Made by a program: the position numbers and the translations under genes | From: Lutraria lutraria | Lineage: Eukaryota; Mollusca; Bivalvia; Venerida; Mactridae | Assembly (NCBI GenBank): GCA_964023205.1 | Contig: OZ026851.1 | Coordinates: 13,123,637-13,187,636, forward strand | DNA length: 64,000 bases | Reading direction: 5' to 3' | The notes under the pieces: generated by a model | Databases searched by the model: none | Told to the model about the DNA's origin: nothing | What the model saw: only the letters and a program-made list of their open reading frames with translations | In this document: in pieces, positions 13,511-24,541 of the stretch | Position numbering within the stretch: position 1 is the first letter of the stretch | Layout of the letters: every line of letters starts with the position of its first letter

Positions 13511-15539
13511 TATATTTACTCGATTTAATAATATTTTTATCTTTTGATCCATTTTTCTACTTTATCCATTTCTTACTGAACAAATATTAAAGAATATTGG
13601 ACATATGACATAAGTTCGATATTTTTACATTTCAATTTACGACATTAAACATAATTTGTTTGTGGTCGGTTGTGCTTAATTGGGACGAAAATGTGTTGGT
13701 AAATATTTTTAACCTGAATTTTCATGTCATTTGCTAATATCAAGGACTTATATACACACATAATATTAAGTTACCCAGATCAATTCATATTTCACTTAAA
13801 TATTGAGTTTGGAAACGCTGACGATTATAAGGACTATTTCAATGTTATGTTTAGAAAATAGAAATATTCGTCCTCGTCATAGTTCGACCCACAAAGTAAT
13901 TTGGATAAATCTCCCTGTAAATGCCCCTTATGACAAAGTGATGACTTGAAGAGGAGGGGAATTGTTTCACATTAGAAACTGGAATCGAGTATTAGTAATA
14001 ACTAATTTTAAGTTGTTTTGATCAAGTTCCTGTTTGTTGAATTGCATTTGAAGCTTTTTATTTTGTTTTGATTTGTCACAGAAATTTATCTTTGATTAGC
14101 TTGAAAAATACATAGATATATTTTTTTCAGATACAAAAGAATAGATATCAGTTTCATAGAGATTTCTAGTATTACTTTTAAAAAATCTCTAAAATGTTTG
14201 TTCATGAATGACTTATGTTTTGGGAAATAGTGACATTGCCCACTAGTATACTGGCCGTCCCTATTACCGCCTACTTAACTCTTTACCAGTGTTAAAATGC
14301 ACAACAGTACAAGTCTGCAATCATACCACCATTTAATCATCATAAGCAATTCTTCTTCTTGTCGAAAAACATAAAAATACTCTCAATAACAATAAAATAA
14401 TACATCAACTGATCGCATTTCTTGACACATAGACGTCCATATTGATTTTTTGTTTGATGACCTTATTACCGCCTCTCGACCAATCAAATGCGAGATACGT
14501 AGTAACGCGGGAAATTCCTGTGTCAGTACTAAATTCCAATCAATGTGCGGACCATCTATCGTTTGCAGAAATATTAAAATTATGTTTTAAGAGATCTAAT
14601 GCATTAAAATGCGTCACATTCGTATAGCGGTGTTAATTTGGATTGAATGCAAATGGCGGTATGAACGATAAATTGACTTGACTGTAGAAATTATATAAAT
14701 CATCAATGTAAAATGTTTTAAAGTCGCGGCATGCCTTGTAAACAATAGTCTGGTTCCCTGCCAATAAATGCCACATGGAAACGGAAGTGGGGGAGACACG
14801 CATGCGCGAGAATTGTTATTATCCGGGCATCGGCGGTAATAGCATCACCGCGGTAATAGGCGTACAAGGGATACTACTACCCATCGGCTATAACTTAAAT
14901 TAAGTAATCCTGCTTGACACAAACCCTTCACATCATAAATGGATATCAAAACTTGTTTAACAAGAATAAAACCGCAAATGTTAAAAGTTGAACAACTAAC
15001 TTTTTACTTTAGAAGTGAATGTTTTTTTTATATCATGACATATGGTACATTGTATATTATAACCAACAGTAATGTTATAATAACTGATAATGATAAGCTG
15101 TATCATTGTAGCACATTTGTCCATGCATCAAGCATACTATAACTATAACAGAGAGTGTACCAAACAAGTAATATGAGTATATATTATCTACGTCAGTATA
15201 TGTGAAGCATCATGGGAAGGTTTTAGGGGCGTTTACCAATTACTGTTACAGTGAAACAATGTCTTTCGCACATCACATTGAACTTTGAAGACAAAAGAAG
15301 TAGTTATTTCCAAAAATATCAAAGGAAATATTTTATTTATAGAGCACAATATTACATGGGTTGGTTTATGTTTCGGTAATAACTTAATAAGGTTACTATG
15401 TCCAATTGCTTAAATGGAAACAAAATGCAATAAATTTCAATTATCTGTTTGATAGTTGCAGTTTAAAATTTCTGACATAATACATCTCTGCATCTCATGT
15501 TTAAGCTTTTAAGTCATGTTAGTCATTTTTTATTTTCAG
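13511..15539. other. Region between divergent TMEM41A and MALSU1
   Basis: Non-coding. 14240-14280 (GTATACTGGCCGTCCCTATTACCGCC) and 14825-14880 (GGCGGTAATAG ... CGGTAATAGGCGTACAAGGG) are roughly inverted, suggesting a ~640-bp element. Otherwise AT-rich. Confidence 0.35.
14780..14810 (+). promoter_or_regulatory. MALSU1: Candidate MALSU1 promoter: ETS/GABP-like and NRF-1-like sites
   Basis: ACGGAAGTGG (14781-14790) fits an ETS/GABP site and ACGCATGCGCGAG (14798-14810) fits NRF-1; the two lie 8 bp apart. Paired GABP and NRF-1 sites are common in promoters of nuclear genes for mitochondrial proteins. The sites lie 780 bp before the MALSU1 ATG exon, which has its own acceptor (15538-15539) and so needs an upstream exon. 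They may instead belong to a repeat. Confidence 0.3.
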
Positions 15540-15589
15540 ATACATCACTAGTGTTTCCTGAGAAGTGAACTTCAAAATCTACACCAGAA

Positions 15590-18500
15590 ATGGCTACAAT
15601 GTTAAAGAGTGGCTGTGTGTCAGCTTGCCTGAAAGTCCCTAAATTAGCTACCAAGAAAATGTTCATTCAAAATCTACATATTTTGAAAAAAGATCATTCT
15701 GTGGCAATGAAATTATCTTATTCAAAATGGTTGTGGCTGTCACGAAATTCCTCATCTTGGCATAAATTTAGTGTTCACCATGAAAGACGTTTTGCTTTTT
15801 CACCGAATATTAATTGTAGAAATTATTCAAATATTGAAGATGATAAAATGCTTAAGACTTGGCTTAAAGAAATTAAGAAGGACTTTAAGAAAGAAACAAA
15901 GGTTTCAACTAATGAAATTCCACTAAATGCAGGCTCTCTAGATCTTAAAAGTAATGAGACAAGCAGAATGGATGATTCTAAATCTGAACTTTCTATGGAC
16001 AATTTTGATGAAGATTTAGATCAGCTTGAAAAACATGGATTCACATCAGATGAAATTATAGACTTACTGAAAAGTTCAAAGGAGTTAACAAATGAAACAA
16101 GTTCAGACTATGATAGTTATAGTGATGATAGTGACCGTGGCAGTGACATAGAAAGTGATTCCTCCAGTGATAGTGATACAGAACAGGTAGTGAGAGAGAC
16201 AAAAGATGATAACAAACTTGTTTCTGATGAAGGAGGAAATAAGATGGTGCAAAAAGATTGGGCAGTTGTAAAGATGAATGATAATTCATCACCAGACTGG
16301 TCTGAGATTGAGATAGAGGACTTTGTAAATATTGCAGAAGTGGAACCTGACATACAAGATGAATGGATTCCACCTGTAGACCTTGTTCGTGAGTGATTTT
16401 AATTCTATGATGAGTGACTCAGCCATTTGTAGAGATGTTTTAAGTACATTTCTTTTTAAGGTTTTCTTGATGACAAGTACTACAACTTGGCAGCCTGGCT
16501 TCTTGTTCTTGTATATGGTGTACAATGTATACATACTCAGGTTCAATGAGCCAAGCACCTGTGAAATAATTACCGGTAGAGTTTGTAACGACTACAATAG
16601 TGAAAACATTAATGTCATTTTGTAATCAATTTAAGTACTGTACTCTACACTACTAACTTAAAAGTAAAAATCATTTGAATATCAAACTGTTGTTAATTTC
16701 ACCTATGTTTAATGATTATTTTTTACAGGTGGTAAAACTGGTGTGCTTGAAGTTGAAGATGTTGTAACTATATTGAGGCATGCAAATGCGTTGGATATAT
16801 TCACCATAAAAGTTCCAGCTCATTTAGACTTTGCTGACTACATGGTGATCACAAGTGCCAAGTCACAAAGACACATGAAGGCAATAACAAGTGACCTTTT
16901 ATGGATTGTAAGTTAAGAACATCCAACATTAAAAGAGTTGAATTCTGTGGAAGATTTTTCAGATCTCAATAAAATTAATTCATGTTTCATATACAGTCAA
17001 GAAACTCTGATTATAATATTATAATATATCGAAAACACTTGTATCAGAATCCTGCTTATATCAAAGTAAAAATAAAGTCCTGATTTTATGCTTCTTATTA
17101 CATATTAAAAAACACATAATTTGAATTTGTGGTTCTTGATATTTTTATATATCGAAATTAGATTTTTGGTCCCAAACAAAGATTTTTAACTATAAAGTGA
17201 CCATCTATGTCGAACCAATTATGTTGCCAACTTACAAAAGAAATTTTCGCACCTTTCCTAAAATAAACCCCTACAATATATTGCAGATATTTAATTATCA
17301 CAGCTGTATAAACATGTCAGTGTCCACATGCAGGTATCGATATTCCTATATCGAAGTTTGTCTGAATTGAACTATTTTGGGAAGTCCCCCGAACTTCGAT
17401 ATAACAAGTTTCGACTGTTCAAATATGTAACAAATCCTCAATATTATGATCACTTCAGACCAAATATGGTGTTCTTTACCAGAGCTTTTTTTCCTTCAAT
17501 AGCAGGGGCCGTTAACAAGTGTCTTCCCCTCAGGAAAATTCTTTAAAATCATGCAGTTTTCCCCTGAAATTCAATTTACATCAAGTTTTTTCTTCCCATT
17601 TTGCAAAGATTATGTTATTTTCCCCCAAATTTAAGGAAAGGCGCCTTCTCCTACATTTTGTACCTGTGGAAAAAAGCCGTGTTTATTAAACAGTTACAAT
17701 ACTGTACCCAGAACTGCACAGTTTTGCCATCAACATGGAGCCATGCCAGTCTGCACACCCATGCAGTCTGACAAGGTCTTTGCTGTTGAGAGATTAACTT
17801 CAAAATTTTCATTGTGATATCTCTTAAATTGAAAATGTACTCTTTCAAAATAGAAGTTGGACAAGTCAATATTCAGGAAAAAATTCTGCATGTTAAGGGT
17901 TAATATTAAGATGGTCTCATAATCAAGTTGAAGTATGGAGAAAATATCAAATTGGTCCATAAAATGGTCAGTGTTGGTCAATAACTTAACCGAGGTTTCA
18001 CTGTACCCAGGAACTTTTGAAAGCATTTTTCACTTTATCCATTTTTCACTACATTTCATGTATATTTAAGGAAACTTTGTCCATTTTTCACTACATTTCA
18101 TGTTTATTTTAGTAAACTTTGTCCATTTTTCACTACATTTCATGTATATTTTAGTAAACTTTATCCATATTTCATGTATATTTAAGGAAACTTTATCCAT
18201 TTTTCACTACGTTTCATGTATATTTTCAGTATAAGAGGAGAATGTATCGCAAGGACAAAATATTCAGAGTGGAAGGTGAGGGTTCAGAATGGCATGCTGT
18301 GGATTTAGGTAATTATTAAAACTTACAAATATCAGTTGTCATAGAAACCCGAGTCCAAATTATAAACATTTGTCAAATTAAACAGTCTTGTTACCCCTTA
18401 TCTATAGATAGTTTTTGTAGATCGTTTTTGACTTATGAGGATATTTTGTCAGCTGGTAATTATCTGAAATGGTTACCATTAGCAAGACCTGTATGTTTAA

Positions 18501-19015
18501 AACTTCCATTATAGATTATATGTCTATGAAGCAGGCCTCAGGAATGGTTTCTTACATGTATCTTAATTATGATAGCACCATATTAACTTACAAATGACTC
18601 ACAACTTTTAATATGGGTGATACTATTTTACCTATAATATAAATTTCTAAGGTAGTTTGCTCATTTTTAGGATTTTGGAATAAATCAAATGTTCATATTT
18701 TATGTCTGGGAACTTTAGGACAAAATATTATTACAGTCCTCTATGCTGCATGATATGAACTTATCTACATGTATTTAATTCTTGTCTTTCACAGGTAACA
18801 TAGTGCTACATATTTTCATGCCATCCACGAGAGAACTATATGACCTTGAAACATTGTGGACTGTTGGTGCCAAGTTTGATCCAAAATGTCAAAAACAAGA
18901 AGACCCGTATTCATTCTCTCTGGATGATCTCCCATGGTTGAAGGAACTTGAAGAAGCTTCTGGTTTTTCCCAACAAGCGTCTGATGAACCTAATCAAACT
19001 GACCTAAAACATTAG
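15590..19015 (+). CDS. MALSU1: Mitochondrial assembly of ribosomal large subunit 1 (RsfS family), complete, four coding exons
   Basis: Exons 15590-16388, 16729-16907, 18230-18308, 18795-19015 (1278 nt, 425 residues). All introns are GT-AG and in phase. RsfS/Iojap/MALSU1 proteins bind uL14 on the large ribosomal subunit and hold off premature joining of subunits, here in mitochondria. The RsfS domain spans residues ~272-385: VEDVVTILRHANALDIFTIK, DYMVITSAKSQRHMKAI, GEGSEWHAVDLGNIVLHIF, then TRELYDLETLWT. Residues 1-80 are rich in K/R/S with few acids (RRFAF, NCRNYSN), consistent with a mitochondrial presequence. Residues ~125-260 are acidic and Ser-rich (SSDYDSYSDDSDRGSDIESD), making the protein much longer than the human one (234). 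ATG 15590 opens the only long frame after the TTTATTTTCAG acceptor at 15539. AATAAA follows at 19219. Confidence 0.93.
16994..17419. mobile_element. Family D TA-type element, shorter copy, in MALSU1 intron 2
   Basis: TA|CAGTCAAGAAACTCTGAT ... CTTCGATATAACAAGTTTCG then ACTG. The inside matches 45896-46555 (TATAAAGTGACCATCTATGT, CCAACTTACAAAAGAAA) but lacks about 230 bp of it. Confidence 0.8.
17500..17660. repeat. TCCCC-rich repeat fragment in MALSU1 intron 2
   Basis: AGCAGGGGCCGTTAACAAG ... TTTTCCCCTGAAATTC ... TTTCCCCCAAATTTAAGG ... GGCGCCTTCTCCT; resembles the T-rich/CCCC elements at 37332-37632. Confidence 0.4.
17690..17905. repeat. Family P dispersed repeat, copy 1
   Basis: AAAATTTTCATTGTGATATC, AAGTTGGACAAGTC and a TTAAGGGTTAA end match 32990-33192. 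The centre has a GCCAGTCTGCACACCCATGC snap-back motif, a type common in bivalve genomes. Confidence 0.65.
18003..18229. repeat. ~42-bp tandem array ending at the MALSU1 exon 3 acceptor
   Basis: Unit AAACTTTGTCCATTTTTCAC then TACATTTCATGTATATTTTAGT; about five copies, one lacking ~12 bp. The last copy carries ATTTTCAG, the splice acceptor of exon 3. Earlier copies have TTTTAGT or TTTAAGG at the same place. Confidence 0.85.
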
Positions 19016-19038
19016 TTGATCCAAGAGAGATCAGTTAA

Positions 19039-19108
19039 ATTAAGGGAGAAAACTGACTTAAAAAATCAGTTGATGCATGGGATACTTTTTATGGATTATC
19101 TCCCTTTG
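19039..19108. repeat. Inverted GGGAGA / TCTCCC pair in the MALSU1 3'UTR
   Basis: TAAGGGAGAAAACTGACTT ... GGATTATCTCCCTTTG; could form a short stem in the transcript. Confidence 0.35.
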
Positions 19109-19218
19109 TTCACTGAATCAAAAGAGATGGACAATAATAATGAATATTACTTATTCTTACATTTACAATTGATAATCATCTGAAAAATTCATATAAAATG
19201 AATATGTCTTTCAAGTAG

Positions 19219-19230
19219 AATAAAAATAAA
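19219..19230 (+). terminator. MALSU1: MALSU1 polyadenylation signal
   Basis: AATAAAAATAAA, 204 bp after the stop codon. Confidence 0.6.
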
Positions 19231-19736
19231 TGGTTCAACTCGCCTGTTTTCTTTCTGAGTTACTGTGAAATAACAAAAATTACAAATTATCATGTTCTAA
19301 AGTGCGATTTTATTAAACTGTCAAAGCTGCATAATTATACGGTCAGTGATTGCATTTATGTTTAGCTTCAGTGAGGTTTGATTACTTTCGTAACTTATAA
19401 ACACGTTGATTGGAACATTCCATAACGGTAAAATAAACAAAAACTATCGACTGTGAAATGAAACTAAAAATATTCGCATCCAGCAACCGTGTAATTATTT
19501 AGCTTTGACAGGTTTATAAAATCGCAGTATACACTAGCACAACTTATTGTTTTAAGTATGAACATCTTCTCTTGGGTTTAGCTCAACACAGAACTCAAAC
19601 CAATAATTTGGCATTGAACAACAACAGGTTTGAGAATACATCATATAGTACAGTATCATATTCATAGGTGTGATTTTCCATAGATTTGATCATCATGGCA
19701 GTTATTTTTGTGAACAGTTATGAACTTTATGCAGTT

Positions 19737-19852
19737 GACTTTTATTCAGAACAATTATGATGACCTTTATTCAGAACAATTATGACCTTTATTCAGAACA
19801 ATTATGACCTTTATGCACAGTTGACCTTTATTCAATTTGTGACATTGATACC
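19737..19852. repeat. 22-bp tandem repeat, about 4 units
   Basis: Unit GACCTTTATTCAGAACAATT AT, degrading into GACCTTTATGCACAGTT on the right. Confidence 0.85.
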
Positions 19853-20116
19853 TGACATAAATACATGACATTAATCAATACATTATATATGTGACATTAA
19901 TAAATGGTATTACTACATGACATAAATACATGGCATAACTACATGACATAAATACAAGGCATTACTACATGACATAGATACATGGCATTACTACATGATA
20001 TAAATACATGGCATAACTACATGACATAAATACAAGGCATTACTACATGACATAGATACATGGCATTACAACATGACATAAATACATGGCTTTACTACAT
20101 GACATAAATACATTAC
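19853..20116. repeat. ~26-bp tandem repeat (ACATGACATAAATACATGGC), about 10 units
   Basis: Alternating ACATGACATAAATACATGGC and ATTACT/ATAACT. A two-unit higher-order pattern (ACAAGGC/ACATGGC) is visible. Confidence 0.85.
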
Positions 20117-22430
20117 TATGCTGACAACCATTAATCACATACCAGTCTTTAAATTTACAGACGGTCATTAACTTGGGCTTGACTATAAATTGTGATGTAA
20201 TACAAGTTTAATCTAATTTCAGCTAGTTAGAAACATAAAGTAGTCAGGCTTATCGTGTTAAGAGATCATTTCAAATTGATTTTTGTGCCATTTAAGGCAT
20301 GGATTCTGTTTTATTTCTTAATTATCCACTTTAATGTGTACTGCATAGAGTATATATTTTTTTTATATCCTTTTTACAAGTTGAGTAAAGAAAGAATCCA
20401 GTATAGATTTCTTCATTTGCACTAACAGTAAAATCTCACAAGACTAAGTTCAAAATATATTTTAACTCAATAATAAAAGTGAGATCTGTAGGCATCCACA
20501 GAACGGACAAGTCTCACACTTTCCAACCTAAAATCATGCATTCACACTCAATTAACAAAATCTTTCCCAATTAAAATCCTAATTACCTGAACCAACAGTG
20601 GCCAACATGTAATTGATTACAACAGATACTTTCTTTTGAAAATACAACATCAGGAAAACAGTGAGTTTAAGAGCTCACAGTACTTTGATTTTTTTTTGCT
20701 TGTTTACAGTTGAATAGCGAAAGTTTGAAATTGTTTGTCAGGCCTGTCGGATTTTCATCTATTTTCAATATAGATTAAATTTGATTCAAAGATTGAAATG
20801 CGAAACTCTGAAAAATGCAAAATTTCGAAATCAAATTTAAGTCCCCACATTTGTTATTACACTAAAATAAGAAGTAAATGTTTGAAATGTATTTTGTTTT
20901 GATTTTCAGTAGTCACTTTACATACAACACAAGTTGCTGTAATACATTATCAAATTGATTTATAGTTTGTCTTTTTCATAAGTAACCAAACTTTGTGTTT
21001 CATCATAGGGATTTATTTGGCTCCATGGGGAATTGCCGAGAAACTTCAAGGAGAGGCAAGCAACCCTAGTGTCAAACCCAAATCTCACTCTGACTCTAAA
21101 TGGGATCGAGCCATGTCCATTATGGATTATTTGTTACTAATATCATAAGTTAGATATATAACAATGAAAAGTTTAAATGGGTGAAAATTAGACCAAAAGA
21201 TTGTAATAATTATTGAACAGCCACTAATCCAAATCTGTTCTTAATCAAGTTTATGATCCTAATCTGGTACTGAGTATATCTATAAGGCATAAGGAAAAAA
21301 TGTTTGTTTCTGGTTATATGCTCATTCAAGATATGTTAGGTAGCCTAGGTCTGGGCTTTTTTGGCTTTTGAAAGCGTGTGGGAAGGTTGAAAGAGCAAGA
21401 GAGTTGGCATACTGTTCCTAAGGCCTTATAAACCGTCTAGGGTAAGGGCAGGTCAGGGAACCAGAAACAGGCATTTTTTAGGCCTAGTATAGCTTCAAGT
21501 ACAATTGAATTTTAGTTCATGCTGATTTAATATCTTCATTAGGCCACACCAAATAAATAACTTGCAAGAACTCTGAAGAGGGCTAGCCAGCGAGCAAAAA
21601 AAAAATTCTAGTATTATTATTTACTTTTCCAATTTGAACAAGCGAGTATGCAAGCAAAATATTTCTTTACATTGTTGTTTAATTCCTTCTTTCAAGCAAG
21701 CGAATGATAAAGCATTTTTAAAAGTCTGTGTGTTCATCCATTTCAACAACCGTTAAAGCCCTATGAGCTTTTTGCTATAGAAAATATATGCAAAAAACAA
21801 ACATTTGCTGATAAAATCCCAAGATAATTATTACCAAAGAAACGAGCCATTTTTCTTCTAAAAACACTAATTTCGCTTTGCATTTTGCGTATGAAAACTT
21901 AAAATATATACATATGTACAGCGTGTGACATCACTTAATGCAGTGTGCATGATATGACTGCAGGAAAACACGGAGCACTGTTCTATAAATAGTATTTTTT
22001 TCAGTGATATTGAAAAAAAAACGATAGTGGTTTTGGAAACATTTTTTCTTGCTATAAAGTATGCATGGGAGGAACTGTTTGTTTTTTTATAAATATTGTT
22101 TTTAAATCACCCCTTAATTAAAAGTACACACAAAATAGATCTAACTTACAGAATAATACATTGTACAGTCAAGGACTTGTATGTATATAAGTCCTTGGTA
22201 CAGTACACCATAATTTTTAAATCTATCACTGGAATGACACTGCACACAACTTGGACACAAAGTATATATTACTGTTTAAATTTTTGAGACATTTTATTTT
22301 TGATTTTATCAACCTATGTTAACTATAACTGTGAGTGAACTTGTTCCACGATACACTCACACCAAATACTATAAGTTGAATTATCTCCCTTTATTTTGCT
22401 GTGCACACATTTTGAGGTGGAACAACATAC
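20117..22430. other. Intergenic, no confident gene
   Basis: AT-rich. One exon-like open stretch (21008-21148, + strand, ending TAA) after a CATCATAG is recorded as a finding only. Confidence 0.4.
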
Positions 22431-22433
22431 TAG

Positions 22434-22580
22434 TTAGTTAAATCCAGAGGACACGAATGTGAAAAGGGGACATAACTCCAGTGAAAAGTTGGATTTTAGT
22501 CCAATCAATGAAGTGTTTCATGAGTTATCGCTCGGACACAAAATTTGAACAGACGAACTGAAGGACAGGGCTGGGTAACA
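22434..22580. repeat. Fragment of a GGGGACATAACTCC-type repeat
   Basis: GGGGACATAACTCCAGTG ... TCATGAGTTATCGCTCGGAC ... GAACTGAAGGACAGG; related in style to family C and G elements. Ends unclear. Confidence 0.45.
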
Positions 22581-23515
22581 CTTTATGCCCTTAGTTCTGT
22601 CATTTCAAATGAATAAAATACAAGTGTTCCAATGCACATAACACCAGTGAACCTCAATGGCTGTTAAGAAGAGAGTGGTACCTGCATGGAGAAGCATCAG
22701 TTTTACAATAAAAGAAAACATACTGTTTTTTATAAGAATAAGAAAGGAAAAAAGTTTCAATGCGTTTGTATTGTTTTACTATAAATAACTAGCAGGATCT
22801 TGCATACACCCACTAGTTGAATCTACGGCATCTGTCAATCAGGGGTAAAACATTTATTTGTTTCTGGTTATACTCAAATGATCCTAATTTTTCCCTGCGA
22901 CCCTGTACTTTTTACAATTGTGAGGATCTGTATTTTCACTTCCACACTTATTTTACCTTTCCATACTCTTTCAAGTGCCAATTAAAAGAAGCCCCAGGGA
23001 CCTATACCTACCATATTTTTTAACAGAAACAAACAATTTTTAAATAACAGATTTTAACAATGACCTAAACCTATACAACATAATTTTTTTATTATATAAG
23101 TTATACTGTGTTTAAGATAATTATGTTTAAAAAAGTCTGAATTCTACTAACACTATTGACCTCATTTTGTTCTGCCAACAGGTTGACTTTTACTGTCAGG
23201 TTGTCCTTTATTTCTGCATAAATATATTATATTTGAAAAAAAAAGTTTTTACCTAGAATGCATATCTGTTGCATTTTGAAGGCCACATAAAGCGTGTTTT
23301 AACCAAAAACAAAAAGTGTTTGTGAAACCTAACAGCCAACTGGTTAGTAACACATTGACTTTTGACCTATTGAACTTAAAATCAATATGGGTCATCTACA
23401 TGCAATGACCAACCACCCAACCAAATTTGAGGACCTAAGGCCAAATCACTGTCTAGTTCTTTGTCAGACAAGGTTTTGTACTGAAGAGGGCTAATTTTAG
23501 ATTTTTATCTCACAA

Positions 23516-23920
23516 GGCAGATAGGGGTTAGCCCACCCCCCCACCCCCCAGCGGATTCGAATTCAAGGGTGTGCCCCCGCCCCCTAAATTTCCCAGTCCA
23601 TAGATAGCAATGAAATAGTATTCAATTATTTAATTCTGAAGCGCTCTGATCTATCCCTTTTTTCGAGTTTTCTTGCACAAATCAGGTAGTTGTATTTAAT
23701 ACAACTACCTGCACAAACACAGCCAATTACATGAAATTGAAAAGGGACCTAAAACTCATCCCTGCCCATTTCACTTCTTCAAATAAAGTATTCGCGTGGA
23801 AGCTAGGACACCCGAACTGATTACTTTCCTAAATATTACATTTACCCCCCCCCCCCCGCCTGACATACTGGATCCACCTCTGCCCCCCCCCCCCTCCGGC
23901 ACCTACGACCCTGGAGTAAC
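23516..23920. repeat. C-tract-rich repeat with a short palindrome
   Basis: CCCACCCCCCCACCCCCC near 23532, CCCCCGCCCCC near 23574, a C13 run near 23845, and a C14 run followed by TCCGGC near 23882. It contains the palindrome 23683-23711. ACTGGATCCACCTCTGCCCC resembles the end of a bivalve repeat but I cannot name it. Confidence 0.5.
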
Positions 23921-24268
23921 ACTAATTTCATGCACTGATCGAACTGGTTAGATCTATGTAAAGTTACATTTGTATTACGAGTATTGGATTTAATTTGAAT
24001 GAAATCAATTTTGTTGTTACATAGTTTTTCTCTAAAATGTTCCTTCGTCTTTCAATTTACCTGGTCTTACAACATTTTTTTTAAGGATTCAACATTCATG
24101 CTAAGATTGCGAGTGACCATGTTCAAGATCAGTGTGTTAACACTTGCAGGTTGTCTAATCAATTTCTACATAACTAATAAATGATTCGACGTCTTTGGTT
24201 TCTTTATTTAAAAACAACTGTACGTTCACAACAAAAACAGTGAAAAGTTTCACTTTCGCTCAAAAATA

Positions 24269-24541
24269 TTGGCGGGAAACCAATCTAGGTCGGGCGAACT
24301 ACATTTGACCTAATTAATATTCATAATGGCTAGAAACAGTGTAGTAATACACATAACAGAAGTGATGAGGTGCTCCATATTGCTATGTACTAAAGTTAGT
24401 TTCTTTTAATCGGACTAATGGCTAAAATAAAACCACGGATTTAAAAGGATTTTGGACATATAAATGGACGCACCGTCCATTATAACTCAAGTTTCGCGCG
24501 ATGACGAACAGCATAACACATTTCCTTCGACGGAAAAAGGT
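24269..24541 (+). promoter_or_regulatory. Candidate promoter and first exon upstream of CTDSPL
   Basis: TTGGCGGGAAAC (24269-24280, E2F-like) followed by CCAAT, a second E2F-like TTTCGCGCG (24492-24500), then a strong donor AAAAAG|GTAAGC (GT at 24540-24541). CpG-richer than its surroundings. A small ATG frame (24501-24539) would end in phase 0 and is out of frame with exon 42374, so this exon is more likely untranslated. A possible acceptor (TATTTATCTAG, 28971-28973) precedes the 29072 exon. Confidence 0.35.

Noticed and set aside
16056..16373. Minus-strand open frames opposite MALSU1 exon 1
   Set aside because: Shadows of the acidic Ser/Asp-rich coding sequence on the other strand.
24501..24539. 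Coding start MTNSITHFLRRKK as an alternative CTDSPL N-terminus
   Set aside because: It ends in phase 0, while the exon at 42374 needs phase 1; joining would hit a stop at once.
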